DNA of 64,000 nt from Rotaria socialis (Eukaryota > Rotifera > Eurotatoria > Philodinida > Philodinidae). Below are positions 1 through 12,259 of the stretch, in pieces. The DNA lies in contig CAJNYU010004516.1 in NCBI GenBank assembly GCA_905331475.1, positions 1-64,000 on the forward strand, written 5' to 3'. Position 1 is the stretch's first letter. Every line of letters begins with the position of its first letter. The position numbers and the translations under genes were made by a program. The notes beneath the pieces were generated by a model. The model ran no database searches. It was not told the DNA's origin and was given only the letters and a program-made list of their open reading frames with translations.

Positions 1-150
1 GGAGAATCCGGCATCCAGATTTCAGAAGAAAAAAAGGAATAGCATCGGAATTCGCCAGAAATTAACCGACCGAATCCGGTCACCATGTGACATCGGAATT
101 ATAACCCGCTCCACAAGAACCGACGGATCGATAATGACCTGGGTTACAAA
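1..150. repeat. Probable end of a dispersed TIR element
   Basis: This stretch is richer in GC than its surroundings and full of GAATCCGG/GGATCGAT-like words. It ends with GACCTGGGTTA near 137-147, close to the right terminus (ACCTGGGTA) of the complete element at 10011-10369. I infer a truncated relative of that family, cut by the window edge. The match is short, so this is tentative. Confidence 0.35.
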
Positions 151-1195
151 AACATTTAAACAGTATACAAACAACTTTTTATATTATCCATAACTTGGAA
201 AGTTGTCTTTGAATTGATGCACTATGTTCTGCCAGTCTGTTTTTGAAGCAGGAAGATCCGCGCGCAGAACATTGGTGTGTATAAATTTCACGTTTACCAG
301 NGAAATAAATTAGAAGTGTCGATGTTTTCAATTAAACTAGACGTTTTATATTTCCTTCATTTCGTATAAAATCTATCCTCTATCCATAAAATTTACGAAA
401 ACAACTTTAATCCTCCGAATTTGTGCCAAGCGAACAACATATCCAACGCATTTGTTTACACAAAACATATTCCAGTACCCTAACATTCTATAGAATTCTA
501 AGCAGAATTCAAACAAGCTATAATAAAATTCTAATATCATATGAAGAGCAAAAGTGATATGCTTTAATCGTGCCAATATAGAATTCTATAGAATTCTATT
601 CTATAAGCATTGACTTGTTTAAAAATATTATAAGTTTACAGAATTCTGAATTCTGCTGCGTAGGCATTCTGCACCTTCTGTATGGAGGACAAATAGACAG
701 TATTATGAATGTTGTTTAGTCAAAAGAGAATAAATGAAATCAGCAACAATGAATAAATATGGAAGTTGTTCGTACATATGACTCATCTCATCAGACACTA
801 AGCATACATTCTCTTTTTCTTAAGATGTACTTACAATTTTTTTAATATGTGTATGAAGTCGTTTATTTTAGAAATAACAGATACATGTTGAGGAATGCTT
901 CTTATTCTTTCATAACGTAGCAATTACTTTCGATCTCTCTTATCTTCGGTAATTCTTTCTACTTATGCGTTTTCAGAATATGAATGAGAAAATAAAACTT
1001 TCTAAACGAATTATATTTTTTACTTGGCATCGAACTCAAACGCGAAGAATCCGATATGTTGGAAGTAATTGATTAAAAAATATATTTGAAATTAAGTTCT
1101 TTAGTTATATGAAAATAATTCAGTAAAATATAGTTTTCTCCTTGATAGTGAAAGACGAATAAAAATGGTACAAGAAACAAGTGATTAATAAAATA
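151..1195. other. Gene-free AT-rich stretch
   Basis: No supported gene. A single N lies at 301. Between about 480 and 660 the hexamer GAATTC recurs many times, including overlapping TATAGAATTCTATAGAATTC, giving a short palindromic cluster. The 67-codon open frame here has no recognisable content. Confidence 0.5.
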
Positions 1196-4100
1196 TTATT
1201 TAGTTTTCGTAGTTGAGATATGACGTTGATTACTTTCCAACAAAGTTTGTTGATAGTTTTTAATAGCATCTAATTGTATGTTAACCATCGGTATTCCTTT
1301 TAATAAGTTCAGTAAGTTATAGATTTCAGCCAAATCGCTAATTGATTGATTTCGTTCTGTTTGATTCTTTTGCTTTTGATAATTCGTTTTCAGTTGCTTC
1401 AATTTTTCCATTAATTTCTTATTTAAATCTCTTGGCGTTTCTCCTTGAGAAATAACATTTTCTTCATCTATCATTCTGTCTATCTCAGATACAATTGAAT
1501 CATCATGTTGCATCTGTGAAGTCTTCATTAAGAATTGAGCAAGTTTTGCGCTGGTTTTACAGAGAAGAATGAGATATTCATTTAATTCATCGATTGATTC
1601 CTCTACTTGATGACCAACAGCTTCATACTCTAGTCGATATTCAGTTGGCTTTTGATCATTTGATGGACACTAGGAATATATAGAGAATTAATATATAATT
1701 TAATTAAACCTCAACTATTTCATTTATGAATATTTTTCGCTAGAATACAAGTAATAAATATACATAAAGGACGATTTCAGGTCCATTTACTGCACAAAAA
1801 TTATGCTTCAAAATATCATCAACAGCACGAACTTGTGAATAAAAATCTGTCAATTGTGATGGTAAAACGAATGCTAGATATATTCTCTCAGAGAAACAAG
1901 CAATTAATGATTTGTGTCGCCTACATTTTCCTTAGTATAGTCTCTTAATTTCAAACTTTTCAGTATAAATATGAATTTTGCTAGATGTTGTCTTCTAAAA
2001 ATGTTAATCACAAACAACGAGAAGGTATACACATAATTCCAATATCGAATAGTCAAAAATATACTGCTATTTATTCCGTATAAAAACGACAATCGAGTAA
2101 TCGAGAAAATCCTTGATCAACAATTTCAAAAAAGGTTGGATCTAATTACTTTTTTCATAGATGTCATAATACCTTTACACTGGGTATCGAGCGTTTTACG
2201 TCACAATACCCTATGCAGCAATAGTTTATGGAGTATCCATTCTTAGTGCATCTACAATCGGATGTAACCACATTAAGCGTATCCACTTTTGGGTATCCAC
2301 ATTTATGCATATGTATATGTTTTGAAAAGCTGAGGAATTTGAGTTGTTTTGGTGTATCCACTTTTTGGGTNCCCAAAAAGTGGATACACCAAAACAACTC
2401 AAATTGCTCAGCTTTTCAAAACATATATATATATATATAAATGTGGATACCCAAAAAGTGGATACACCAAAACAACTCAAATTCCTCAGCTTTTCAAAAC
2501 ATATATACATAAATGTGGATACCCAAATGTGGATACCCAAATTCGGATACCCAAAATTGGATGCACCTAATGTGGATACTGTAGCGTGTTTGCGCTAGTA
2601 AGTCGTTGCCGGGTGTAAGGATATTATGACATCACTCACTTTTTTACATTACACTTAATAGATATTAATTTCATAGATATAATCAAAATGAATGGAATAA
2701 GTTTACTCCAAGATTATCTGACTTAGATCACTGTGGTGTGCTTATCGGTGAACATTTAGGAAATAATTACAATAGTTTTCCTGAAGTGGCGTTCTCGAGA
2801 ACAAAAAATATTGTTCTGTACTTAATTGTGATTTAGTAGTCCGGATATTTAATATACGCTATGAATAATCCATCATGTGTAGTTTGCTACTGTCTTGTTT
2901 TCATTATGTGTTGATCTTTAATAAGGGTTTTCTCCATTTTACTAAAGAATATCTTAATGAAAATATGCATGAGACTAACCATTTTTGGTGGGTTGTGTAA
3001 ATGATCTGGTAAAATCCAGAATCGATCATATTTGCCAGGTTGCCGACTACACTTGTAACAAATCGTTGACGACGGAATTGCAGGTTTTGCAGATAGTTTA
3101 ATCGATGCATGAAGATCAAATAAAATAATATTCCGAAGAACATTTCGCATCGTCTCTACAATCGGACGAATCATGAAATTAATCTGAAATCGAGCATCTT
3201 CCATTGATTGCCATTCTATATTTTTACGATATGAAGACTGTTTGCATAAGAAATTACTAAAACGTTTCGATTCAGTAACTGATCTCAACCAGCTTTGTTC
3301 AATTTCCTCTCTTTCAGTTGAATAAAACTCAAATGAATCTTGCATTGCAACCAAATATCGGAATGATTCACTATCGAAACAAAATGTATTTGTTTTCTTA
3401 AGTGGAATTTTTTTCTCATGAAATGAACTGAAGAATTCTTCTAACAATGGTCGTGTATTACCAGGTGCAAAAAATGTCGAACGAGCATTTGTAAAACAAA
3501 AGATAAAATGGTCAAGAATATTTTCACCAAAATATTGAAATAATTGACTGCAACAAGATTGTAAATAAGGATTTAATTTCACAACTTCAGGTTTAAATAA
3601 AAGACATATACCATTTAAATAATTTATATTATGAAGAAAAGCAAATATTTCTCCCATATTGAGATTATCTTGATTGTCTCCACGTGTATCTCCAAAACCA
3701 GGTGTATCGATAATGCGTAATTTTCTTTCATTAGAAATATTAAAAGCATAACTTTTGCATTGTTGAGTGACTGATTGACCTGCATTATTATGATTTTCAT
3801 TTGAATCAAACTCCCCAAATTTGATTGTTTTTTCATCAAAATTATCATTAAGTGCTATTTCGAAAGAAACAGGTATAATAACAATGGGTTTTCCTTTTTC
3901 AGCTTCGTCAAGACTTTCGAAATGAAGATAATTAGCAAACGCATTGATGAACGTTGATTTACCAACACCGGATTCTCCAAGAAGAAGAATATTAATAAAT
4001 TCATTAGATGATGATGAAATCGGGAGTGTTTGGTCTAGTGACTGTGACGATGTCTGCTGTAAGGATGGTTGTGGTGGTGATGGACTTCTTTCTCTTATAT

Positions 4101-5604
4101 TATTGACAGTTGATGGAGATTGCGATTGATTTTGTTTCTCTTTCAAATCGTCTGATAATACAATTAATGTCTTTTCAAGTTTGTATGTCGAAGAAGTGAA
4201 ATCAGCATAGACAAGACATATTCCTGGATTCTTTTTTCTTTTCTCGATCATTTCAGAGTAGAGCTCAGTGAAAGTTAATTCATCACTTTTCATTAATTCA
4301 TCGTTTGAAAAAAGTATAACTTTGCGAGAATCATTGCCCAACAGCATATCCCGAATACGATTTTCTTTCAGTTGATCAGTAATACCTAAATTTTCAACAT
4401 CGCAATACTCAAATCCGTTCTCCCTCATTTGTTTTATACGTTTTACTCTGAATTCTAACTCTTTAGCACGAGTAGTAATATTTTTAATCAACTGTTGAAT
4501 ATCTATTGGTGGATCCAAACTGACCTGTTTCTCTAATGAGCTTAGAGGTATTATACCCTTTCGAATTTTTAACACTACAGTCTTAAGTCGTTCAATATCA
4601 TTCATGTGTAAAGCTTGTAATTTTGAAAGTTCTTCTGTAATAGTTTTGAATACTGACTGGCAACTGCCTTGTAGTAACTCTGATAAATCATGATTAATAC
4701 GAAAATTCAATAGTTTTAATTCAGACTTTTGTTGCATCAAATAATGTTCAAGATTTTCTACTTCTTCCGGTTGGCATGAGATAAAATCTGGTAAGTTTAC
4801 ACCATGGCGATCAAAGAGCCAACGAATAGGACAAAGAACATATTTTAATTTTTTGTGTTCATTATCATTCGTTTGTAATTTAATGAGTTTCTCATAGATA
4901 TCTGGCAAATTTTTCATTTTAGTGAGAGCATCGACATTGGAATAAACTGTAGTTGAGAGGACTTTATCAAGTAAAGTTTTTAGCTGTGCGTCTATTTTTA
5001 CCATAGGCTTACTATTAAGTAGATTTTCTTTCCATTTCTGTAGAAACATATCGATTGGATTTTCATAACCAAGAGGTAATCGTAGAATGAGCAGGAGATG
5101 AATACCCAAAACGATTTCAGTTATAATATGGGTCGCGAATGTTTCACATGTGGACAATTTTACCGATTTTTTCAACTTATGTAAATCATTTTCATAGAAT
5201 TCTATAGATGATTCTTGATAAATATAAAAAAGTCTAGTGTGATCGTCAATTAGTGGAGGATTATTTATTACCGAAGCAATTCCAGTTACACGAATTAATT
5301 CTAAACATATGCTTAATCGTAACTGATGATCAATATCAGCAAACTTAAGTAAATTTTGGCATTCAGCTACACGTCCCTTAGTCAATTTGCATACAATTTG
5401 CTGAAGTGATTTACGAATTTCAGGTTTCACCGTGGCGTTCAATCTACCAGTGATATTGTCTTCACATGCATTGTAGAATGATCCGATAGAACCCGATTGA
5501 TCAATCGCTATACGTTTCAAATTAATTAAGGCCGGCTCGTTAGCTTCTGGAACATTTCCAACAGCCGCATTTAAAAATGCATCAAAGTACTTTCTTAGTG
5601 GCAT
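1196..5604 (-). CDS. Large GIMAP/AIG1-like GTPase with coiled-coil N-terminus (3 exons)
   Basis: Minus-strand exons 5604-2980, 1886-1764 and 1669-1196 join in phase 0 with GT-AG borders (donor GTTAGT, acceptor CTCTGAG; donor GTATAT, acceptor TTCCTAG) to give 1073 aa. The first half is helical, charged and unrecognised. A P-loop GESGVGKS starts near residue 543, and the G3 motif is DTPGFGDTRG near residue 633, followed by a FTNARSTF segment where the G4 motif should be. After the GTPase domain comes a Cys motif (CYKC) and a helical tail. The family resembles the AIG1/GIMAP septin-like GTPases, with unknown substrate. The neighbour at 7024 (+) is a shorter paralogue in head-to-head orientation. 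Exon 2 is short (41 codons) and supported only by phase and splice sites. Its function cannot be stated beyond GTP binding. Confidence 0.8.
1887..2979 (-). other. Intron 1 of the large GTPase gene
   Basis: This roughly 1.1-kb intron is much longer than most introns in the window because it carries the palindromic GTGGATACCCAAA repeat cluster described separately. The open frames inside it are low-complexity shadows of that repeat. Confidence 0.65.
2226..2598. repeat. Inverted/tandem repeat cluster around an N
   Basis: Multiple copies of a GTGGATACCCAAA / GTGGATACACC unit occur in both orientations. Around the single N at 2371 the two sides are near-perfect reverse complements for tens of bases (arms contain GTGTATCCACTTTTTGGGT and its complement). 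A further direct copy follows at about 2445-2520, and simpler GGATACCC units run on to about 2575. It is either a foldback element or an assembly join through a hairpin. Confidence 0.7.
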
Positions 5605-7023
5605 TTAATTATGTGGTGGATACGTAACACTAAACGAATCAAGATAAATTATAATAAAAACTGCCAACATCGCCATGAATCAGGATTTAATAACATAAAT
5701 GCATTATTCTGACCGCTATAATCTGATTTCAAACGAAAACATTTCTGCGGTTTCAATTTTCACTTTGGTTTAAGTGTTGAGAGAAAGAAATAGAATTCGA
5801 GAAAATCTTTTCAATTGTTGCGTCATTCAATTTTTCTGCTTTTGAAAGACTACTCAAATTTTTTATTGCTAATGAATGATGAACGCATCTTTTTACAATT
5901 TTTACTTTGAAAAGAAAATATCTATCATGCAACTGATAAAGAAATAGACTGCAAGCTTTATGTTGAGGAAAGATCCAATGTAAATTGAAGGCAAAAAGAT
6001 AATGAAAATTATTTCCATCTGTTAATCAAAAGAGAATTTGTTGAGCTTGTCTTTAAAGAGACTATTTCATTTTAAATATTTCTATGTCAACAAATTGATG
6101 AAGCCAGGATTCTGAAGAATCAATGACTTGAGCAATTTTTTAGAAGAATTTTTTCCGATATTGACAGAATTTTAAGAAAGAATGAAGCGAATCGCCTACC
6201 TTCCGCTGGAGAGAAGCGAACGTTTCTCTAGATCGAGCGACACTCAATTCGGACTATCTATGAGTAAAGTAGACTGAGCTTTCGTAAACTGTCTCACAAA
6301 AATATTAATATTCGATATGAAGGACTGGGAAAATGATCAATACCCACAAAATTTACTTTCAAAAAATTCCAGCCCATATGTTCGTGAAAACGTAGCGATC
6401 TTTTACCAATTTGAGGCATTTTCACACAGCAATATTTCACTAATGAGTCATGCAGCTGTGTGTGACGAGAATGTCTCTGTTATTTTCTTGTTAAACAAAT
6501 AAAAGAATGAAAAATATTAACACAAGTCGATAGTTAGTGAAAAATATCAATTCTATGATAAATTTTAATATATTTCGATTATGTATGTTGCTTACGAAAA
6601 ATAAAATTCCTACGAAAGTTACAATAACAATATTATCTTATTACCGAGATAAATTGTATAACTATTGTATTAATTAAGTTTGTACTAATGATATGCGTCA
6701 AACTGAAAAAAAGAACTTTTGATTGTTTACTATCATGAGACATACAGAAAATCTAATCTTATCATAGATTTTAAAAAACGTCTTCATCTTACCTGATAAA
6801 TAACAGACTCTGTTCGGTTGCTGCTTTATTTTGCCGTTAAACAGGAGTATTTGAGCAACAAAGTCTATTGACAATAATAAAGTAATAGAAACATGATGTG
6901 TACCTGATTGCAAAAAGTAAAGTAGAAGAGAGAAAAAGAAAACATTTTTCCTACGAAGAAACGAAACAGAAAATTTCCAAGTAAAAATATAAAGCAAAAT
7001 GTTTTCATTTAAGGTATAGAAAT
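5605..7023. promoter_or_regulatory. Divergent intergenic region between the two GTPase genes
   Basis: 1.4 kb separates the start codons of two head-to-head paralogues, so it must hold both promoters. I see no clear TATA/Inr pair or long inverted repeat. The acceptor-like TTTCATTTAAG lies about 10 bases before the ATG at 7024. The small open frames here have no recognisable product. Confidence 0.45.
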
Positions 7024-9435
7024 ATGGCTAACTATCGTCGAATTCAGCGCTCGCCTGAAACAGACATAAATATATTACTGTTAGGTGAAACTGGTGTTGG
7101 TAAAACAACATTTATTAATGGATTTGTAAATTGTCTTTTCTATAATACACTCGATGATGCATTGAAAGGTGATTTGAAAGTATTAATTCCCTCTGTATTC
7201 GCAGTAGCAGACAGTGAAACATATCAAAGCATCCATGTGACTGTTGGAACCCTTAATAAAAATGAAAACAGTGAAAATAATGGCCAATCATCAACTCAAT
7301 TATGTCGTAGTTATTTATTTCAAATAGGAGATCGTGTAATACGTTTAATCGATGGACCAGGCGTCGGTGATACACGAGGTATGGATCATGAAGCAAGAAA
7401 TTTCGAACATATTCTTAGTTATGTAAGCAATTATGAACATTTAAATGGAATTTGTATTCTTCTTAAACCAGCCGAAACACGATTAACTATTTTTTTTCGT
7501 TATTGTATCAAAGAATTATTAAGACATTTACATGTCAATGCAAAAGATAATATTATGTTTGTATTTACAAATTCACGAGCAACATTTTATCGACCCGGTG
7601 AAACAACAACACTATTAAAAGTTCTTCTTAGAGAACTTCATGAAAAAACTGGCGTTGAAGTGCCATTTAATACACAAAATACATTTATGTTCGATAATGA
7701 ATCATTTCGTTTCTTAGCTGTTTGTAAACAAGGACACAAGTTTTTACACAAGGATAAAAATAGTTATAGTGATAGTTGGAATAAATCTGTTGAACAATTT
7801 TCTCGCCTTATTATTCGCATTCTTCAATGTGATCTTCATGCTGTGAAAGATATGCAATCATTGAATGAAGCTCAATTATTAATACATAAACTATCTCGAC
7901 CTATCGGTGAAATCGTTACATTGATCCAAGAAAATATTCTGTTAGCTAAAAAATATAAAGAAAAACTTGTAAATAGTTCCGACGATAGAGATTCAAATCG
8001 AATTCCACAAAAAACTGGTGCATTTATTCCGCTTCGAGAACGATTAACTGTTTGTGTTGATGAAAAATGTACAGAAATTATTAATGATAACGGTGAACAA
8101 CGAATTAATTATAAAAGTAATTGTCATGTTGGTTGTTCATTACATAGAGTTGTACAAGAATGTATTGGTCATCCAATTATAAAACGATGTCGAGCACTTA
8201 GGAAAACAGGTTTGTCAATCAATTTTTTGCCTCAAAAGTTTTTAATTGGTATTTCATTTTGAAACAAAACTTCAAACGAGTATTGAAGTATCGATATAGA
8301 TGTTTGAACCGACTTCCCTGTTTAATATAAAATTCCTAATATTCATTCCAGTAGAGTTCAGCGATTCTACGATTACAATAAACCGAAATATTTTAAAAAA
8401 TCACTCAAAAAACAGATGCTGGTACTTCAAGGGTTATTTATATTGAATAGTTTTCTTGCATTATTTCATTTTCTAGTATTTGTGAGGTGCGCTCGAATAA
8501 TTGATTAAACTTTGAAAGAGTTAAAGTCTTATCTTGAGTAGATTTGTCATAGAAACTATCTCAAATCTTTCTTCGTTGTCAATCGAAGTCTGTGTCTTGA
8601 TAAAATTTGTTTACACTATATGAACTACCTTCAAACGTATATTTCTGGACAATCAGATAGTAGAATAGACAAGACATGTGTTCCATGAAACGGTTAGAAT
8701 GGAATAACTCGATCGTATTTAGTATTAGCAACTGCATCTTACTCAGCATTCTACTCATACAGAAATTACATCATCACATTTGATTTATTATTTACAGGCT
8801 CATGCCGTGAATGTGGCTGTAGTTGGACTAAGCATATGCATATAACATACAGATACGAAAGAAATTTAACATATATTAAAATAGATAATTCAAATTCAGT
8901 TCGAAAACCTCAATCAATTATGAAAATCATTGACACAAGAATATCTGATTTAAGAAATGAAGAAACATCAATAAGAAAAATATGTGCTAAACTTTCACAA
9001 TTTTTGAAACGAAATTCAATAACCCCATTTAATGATGATATTATTCAATACTTTCAACATTTTATTAATGAAGAAAAACAAAAGAAATCAACAGGAGCTG
9101 ATAACTCAGAGATTATTCAAGGTCTAGAAAAAATGATTAGAGATTATAATGATGAAGTTAATTTATACAATGCAAGTGTTACTTCTCAAAATAATTGATC
9201 GTCAAAAGAACAATTTGATAATTCTGTGCAGATTGATGAAATTTTCCGTTTAGTACAAGAACTGTATGATTTACCAATAAATGGAAAATTAATTAAAGAG
9301 CAAGTTGAAAGAATGAAAGAAGGTCAAGTGTACGCAGCTCAAAGAGATGAACAATTTGTTGATTTACCACGGGGTTATAATTCTCCTGATATTCTTAAAG
9401 AGTTAAAAACGATTGTTAATCGGAAGCAGCAATAA
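7024..9435 (+). CDS. GIMAP/AIG1-like GTPase with Cys/His-rich tail; in-frame TGA near the 3' end
   Basis: Exons 7024-8209 and 8798-9198 join across a 588-bp GT-AG intron (phase 1) to give 528 aa ending at a TGA at 9196-9198. The P-loop GETGVGKT is at residues 21-28, the G3 motif (DGPGVGDTRG) starts at residue 110, and FTNSRATF follows. C-terminal to the GTPase lies a Cys/His cluster (CVDEKC, CHVGC, CRECGCSW, HMH), suggesting metal binding. The frame reopens directly after the TGA and stays open to a TAA at 9433-9435, another 78 codons that resemble the end of the paralogue at 1196-5604. The gene is therefore either shortened by a nonsense change or read through. Its function beyond GTP binding is unknown. 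Confidence 0.8.
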
Positions 9436-9464
9436 AACAAATTTCTTAGAACATATTCAGCTTT

Positions 9465-9998
9465 CACTCTAAATAAAAATGTGTCGGATGTGTCGTAAAC
9501 TACGACACAACGCACAACACGAGGTGCTCGTTGCGACACATTCTGTCCAGCAAGATGACGACGCATTTTTCACAGCACATCCGACACATTTTCTATTGGT
9601 CACTTTGAAACGCATATTTCAGTATTTTTTGAATTTAATTTAATATATTTTCTTATTTTTTGAAAATTTAATCTCATCAGATCCTCAGATCTGGCTGATT
9701 TGGCATTGGTCCTATTCCCATCAGACCATCCAGTGCAGTCCTTCCCAAATTATGGATCGGGATGGCATTTCCTTGATTGAAAAGCAGTCAAGAATTAATT
9801 TAAAAGAAAATTTTATTTTGAAAACTTATGTTTCATGTGTTCAGCGATGCTATTTATATGCCGCTGTATGTTCATAACAAAACAGTGAACGACTAGCCGA
9901 CAGACAGAACGCGAAAAATATACGACACAGTTTTTTTAATTACAAGTGCGACACAAAAATTCGCGACACATAAAGTCGACGCATTTTTATTTAGTGTG
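9465..9998. mobile_element. MITE-like element with short terminal inverted repeats
   Basis: The left end CACTCTAAATAAAAATGTGT and the right end (reverse complement CACACTAAATAAAAATGCGT) match with two mismatches, about 534 bp apart. The CGACACA word recurs in both orientations inside. There is no coding capacity. It starts only 30 bp after the stop codon of the GTPase gene. I could not define a target-site duplication. Confidence 0.6.
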
Positions 9999-10010
9999 TA
10001 ATTTCATGTC

Positions 10011-10369
10011 TACCCAGGACGAACAATCCGATACCTGGATCCAACCGGACTCGATCAGGTTTCGATCGGTTCCTGCAGGATTCTAAGCAAATCCGGATTG
10101 CGGACCCACTCACCGGTCCATAGTATTGGAATCCGATCGATTCTTGCAGGAACCAGTGAAAACCCGATATGTTTCTTTAGGACCTCGTTGGAGTCCGACT
10201 TCTAAAATTTCTATCAAATTCGGTTGTTGGGTTTGGTTGGATGTTTACCGGATTCCAACACTAGGGATCCGTTAGTAGCTCCTCAACCCGGAATCTCATG
10301 GGACTTTGTCTGCTCGTCGGATTTTATAAGATCCGATCGGATTCGGTATCGGATTCAATCACCTGGGTA
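10011..10369. mobile_element. 359-bp TIR element (MITE-like)
   Basis: The left terminus TACCCAGGACGAACAATCCG and the right terminus read in reverse (TACCCAGGTGATTGAATCCG) share the outer 8 bases and the inner AATCCGATACC. The interior is GC-richer than the neighbourhood and full of GGATCCGATCGG-type words. It has no open frame and sits 12 bp from the preceding MITE. Confidence 0.6.
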
Positions 10370-11200
10370 TTAAGAGTTAAGTTTTTTTGCAAATGAATTT
10401 TCCACTGTAGAAAAATATCAATGATTAAAACAGAGCATGAGTGAAAAAGTGAGATTGTCTTATTTATCCCTAACATACACAATAAAAAAAGCGTGCGTTT
10501 GATGGTTTCGGTTAATATAGAAGGTCAACAATGAGATACATCAGTATTCCTTATTCTATAGTCAAAATATACATAATACGTAGCAAGACTAATAACAGTA
10601 AACAGCTCAACAACGTCGTTATCAGTTATAATTCGAGTACTCATAATGATAATTATTTAAATATTGAGGAAGGTTATATTTCGTAACAACCGAGTCTAGT
10701 ACCTCATATTTGACCGTAATGATATTTAGTGGGGCAATGATTTTATTACTTTTATTTCATGGATGCTATTCGATTCTAATCAAACTATTTCGACGGAGAA
10801 CAGAGGGAGAGTGAAATAAAGTTGAATAATAATATCGCAGAGTTTATTTTTATTTAATTTCGATTTCTACTACCGAATTTCTATTTTAGTCGTCATTGAC
10901 TCAATGAAAAAGAAATGGATAAAAATTTGTGTAGCTTTTTTTACTTTATGTAGTCGTAGCGACAATAACTTGATGGAGGTGCGAGGAAGAAAAACAATTC
11001 AAATATAATTATATTGATTCATCGAGAAGATTTTGCAAGTTGATGTTAAGTGCTAACAAACGCTTGTTCTGACAAGTATTTTTGACCAGTTAACAGTAGC
11101 AGACCAATTACTATTTTAGAAGTTCTCAATATGTGATAAAAAGAAATCATATTCAGCAAGAAATGAGAGAAAATCATCTATCAACAAACAAGAAACCTAT
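10370..11200. other. Gene-free stretch
   Basis: AT-rich sequence between two transposable elements; I see no gene or structured repeat in it. Confidence 0.5.
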
Positions 11201-12259
11201 CAGGTCTCGAAGCGAGCCACCCGGCCCGGCGGCCCAGTCCAGCCCAGAGACAATTTTAGCACAGGTCGGGCGCTCTATCCTTTTGGCGGACCGTCCGGTC
11301 CGACATTTCAAGCTGATTTTTCTATTACCATACATAGGCGTCACTAGAGATTAAAATTGTATTTATCAGGCGAAGATTTGGCTGGTGCTTACTACATCCA
11401 CTTTACAGAAAATAAACTTTCGTGAATGATTACCAAAGAAGTAAAACTCATATTTATGTACGTCAATTATTAACAGAATTATGTGGCTATGAATTACATC
11501 AACAAGTGAATAATCTCATGTCAACAAATTCTGAACCAGTAAAGAAAAAACATAGAACCATTGAATATCAATTTCTCGATCCGGTTGATGATAATGAAAC
11601 GTTTGTTTCAACTGGTACAACAACAAATCAAACTGATGAAATAATTAGGTATTTGAAAATGTCAGTGAATGATCAATTTAAAATATCCAACCCGTTAATA
11701 GCCTGGGAACATCATCAAAACAAACTTCCTTATTTATCAAAATTAGCTAGGCGAATGTATTCCATTCCAGCAACACCAGCATACGTTGAACGTCAGTCAG
11801 TTCAGCGCTGCTGGTCTTCTTGTTAATGAACGAAGATCATCATTAAATTCGGATAGTGTTCAAAATGTATTATTTATTCTGTCAATCCAAAAAGCAATTC
11901 AGAACAATCCCAGTATGTTTTCTATGTGAAAACAAGAATTTTCTGTTTCTTTTTCTATGCACTTATGTATATTTTTTGTTACTTGAATAAGTCATTTAAT
12001 AAAACTTTTCATCATGAATCGATGATTACACTAATTTTTATCTTTTTCATGATGTTCTTGATGATTCGTGGCATGATGGTAAAAATGATTCCTTTTCCTT
12101 GAATGAATTTAAATGAACGTAAAAATTGTTTCTAGTTGTAGCTTAGTCGGGCCAGGTCGGGTCAGACTTAAGTTTAACTGGGCCGAGCGGGCTTATAAAA
12201 CTTATGATCCGCTTTGGGCTGGATTGGGCGATGAAAAAGTGGCCCGATTTCGAGGCCTG
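11201..12259 (+). mobile_element. Decayed hAT-type DNA transposon
   Basis: The terminal inverted repeats are CAGGTCTCGAAGCGAGCCAC on the left and, in reverse, CAGGCCTCGAAATCGGGCCA on the right, of the CAGG form common in hAT elements. Both ends have GC-rich subterminal arrays of GGCCCG/GGGCC words, typical of transposase-binding regions. Inside is a remnant of the hAT C-terminal dimerisation domain. No 8-bp target duplication is visible (flanks AAACCTAT and TGTACTAC), so the copy is old or its ends are rearranged. Confidence 0.75.
11422..11929 (+). pseudogene. hAT transposase C-terminal fragment with a frameshift
   Basis: The first frame (to about 11800) shows the hATC signature: NPLIAWEHHQ, then LPYLSKLARRMYSIPATPAY and ER. 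The expected continuation FSAAGLLVNERRSSL is found at 11801-11929 in the next frame, so one extra base near 11797-11800 breaks the reading frame. The N-terminal zinc finger and RNase-H-like catalytic core are absent, so this is a dead remnant. Confidence 0.8.

Noticed and set aside
2164-2598. Overlapping open frames with DTPK/KVDTP repeats
   Set aside because: They lie inside the palindromic repeat in an intron and cross the N; no coding signal.
6698-6997. 99-codon minus-strand frame between the GTPase genes
   Set aside because: Phe/Leu-rich AT-biased sequence without a recognisable domain; probably chance.
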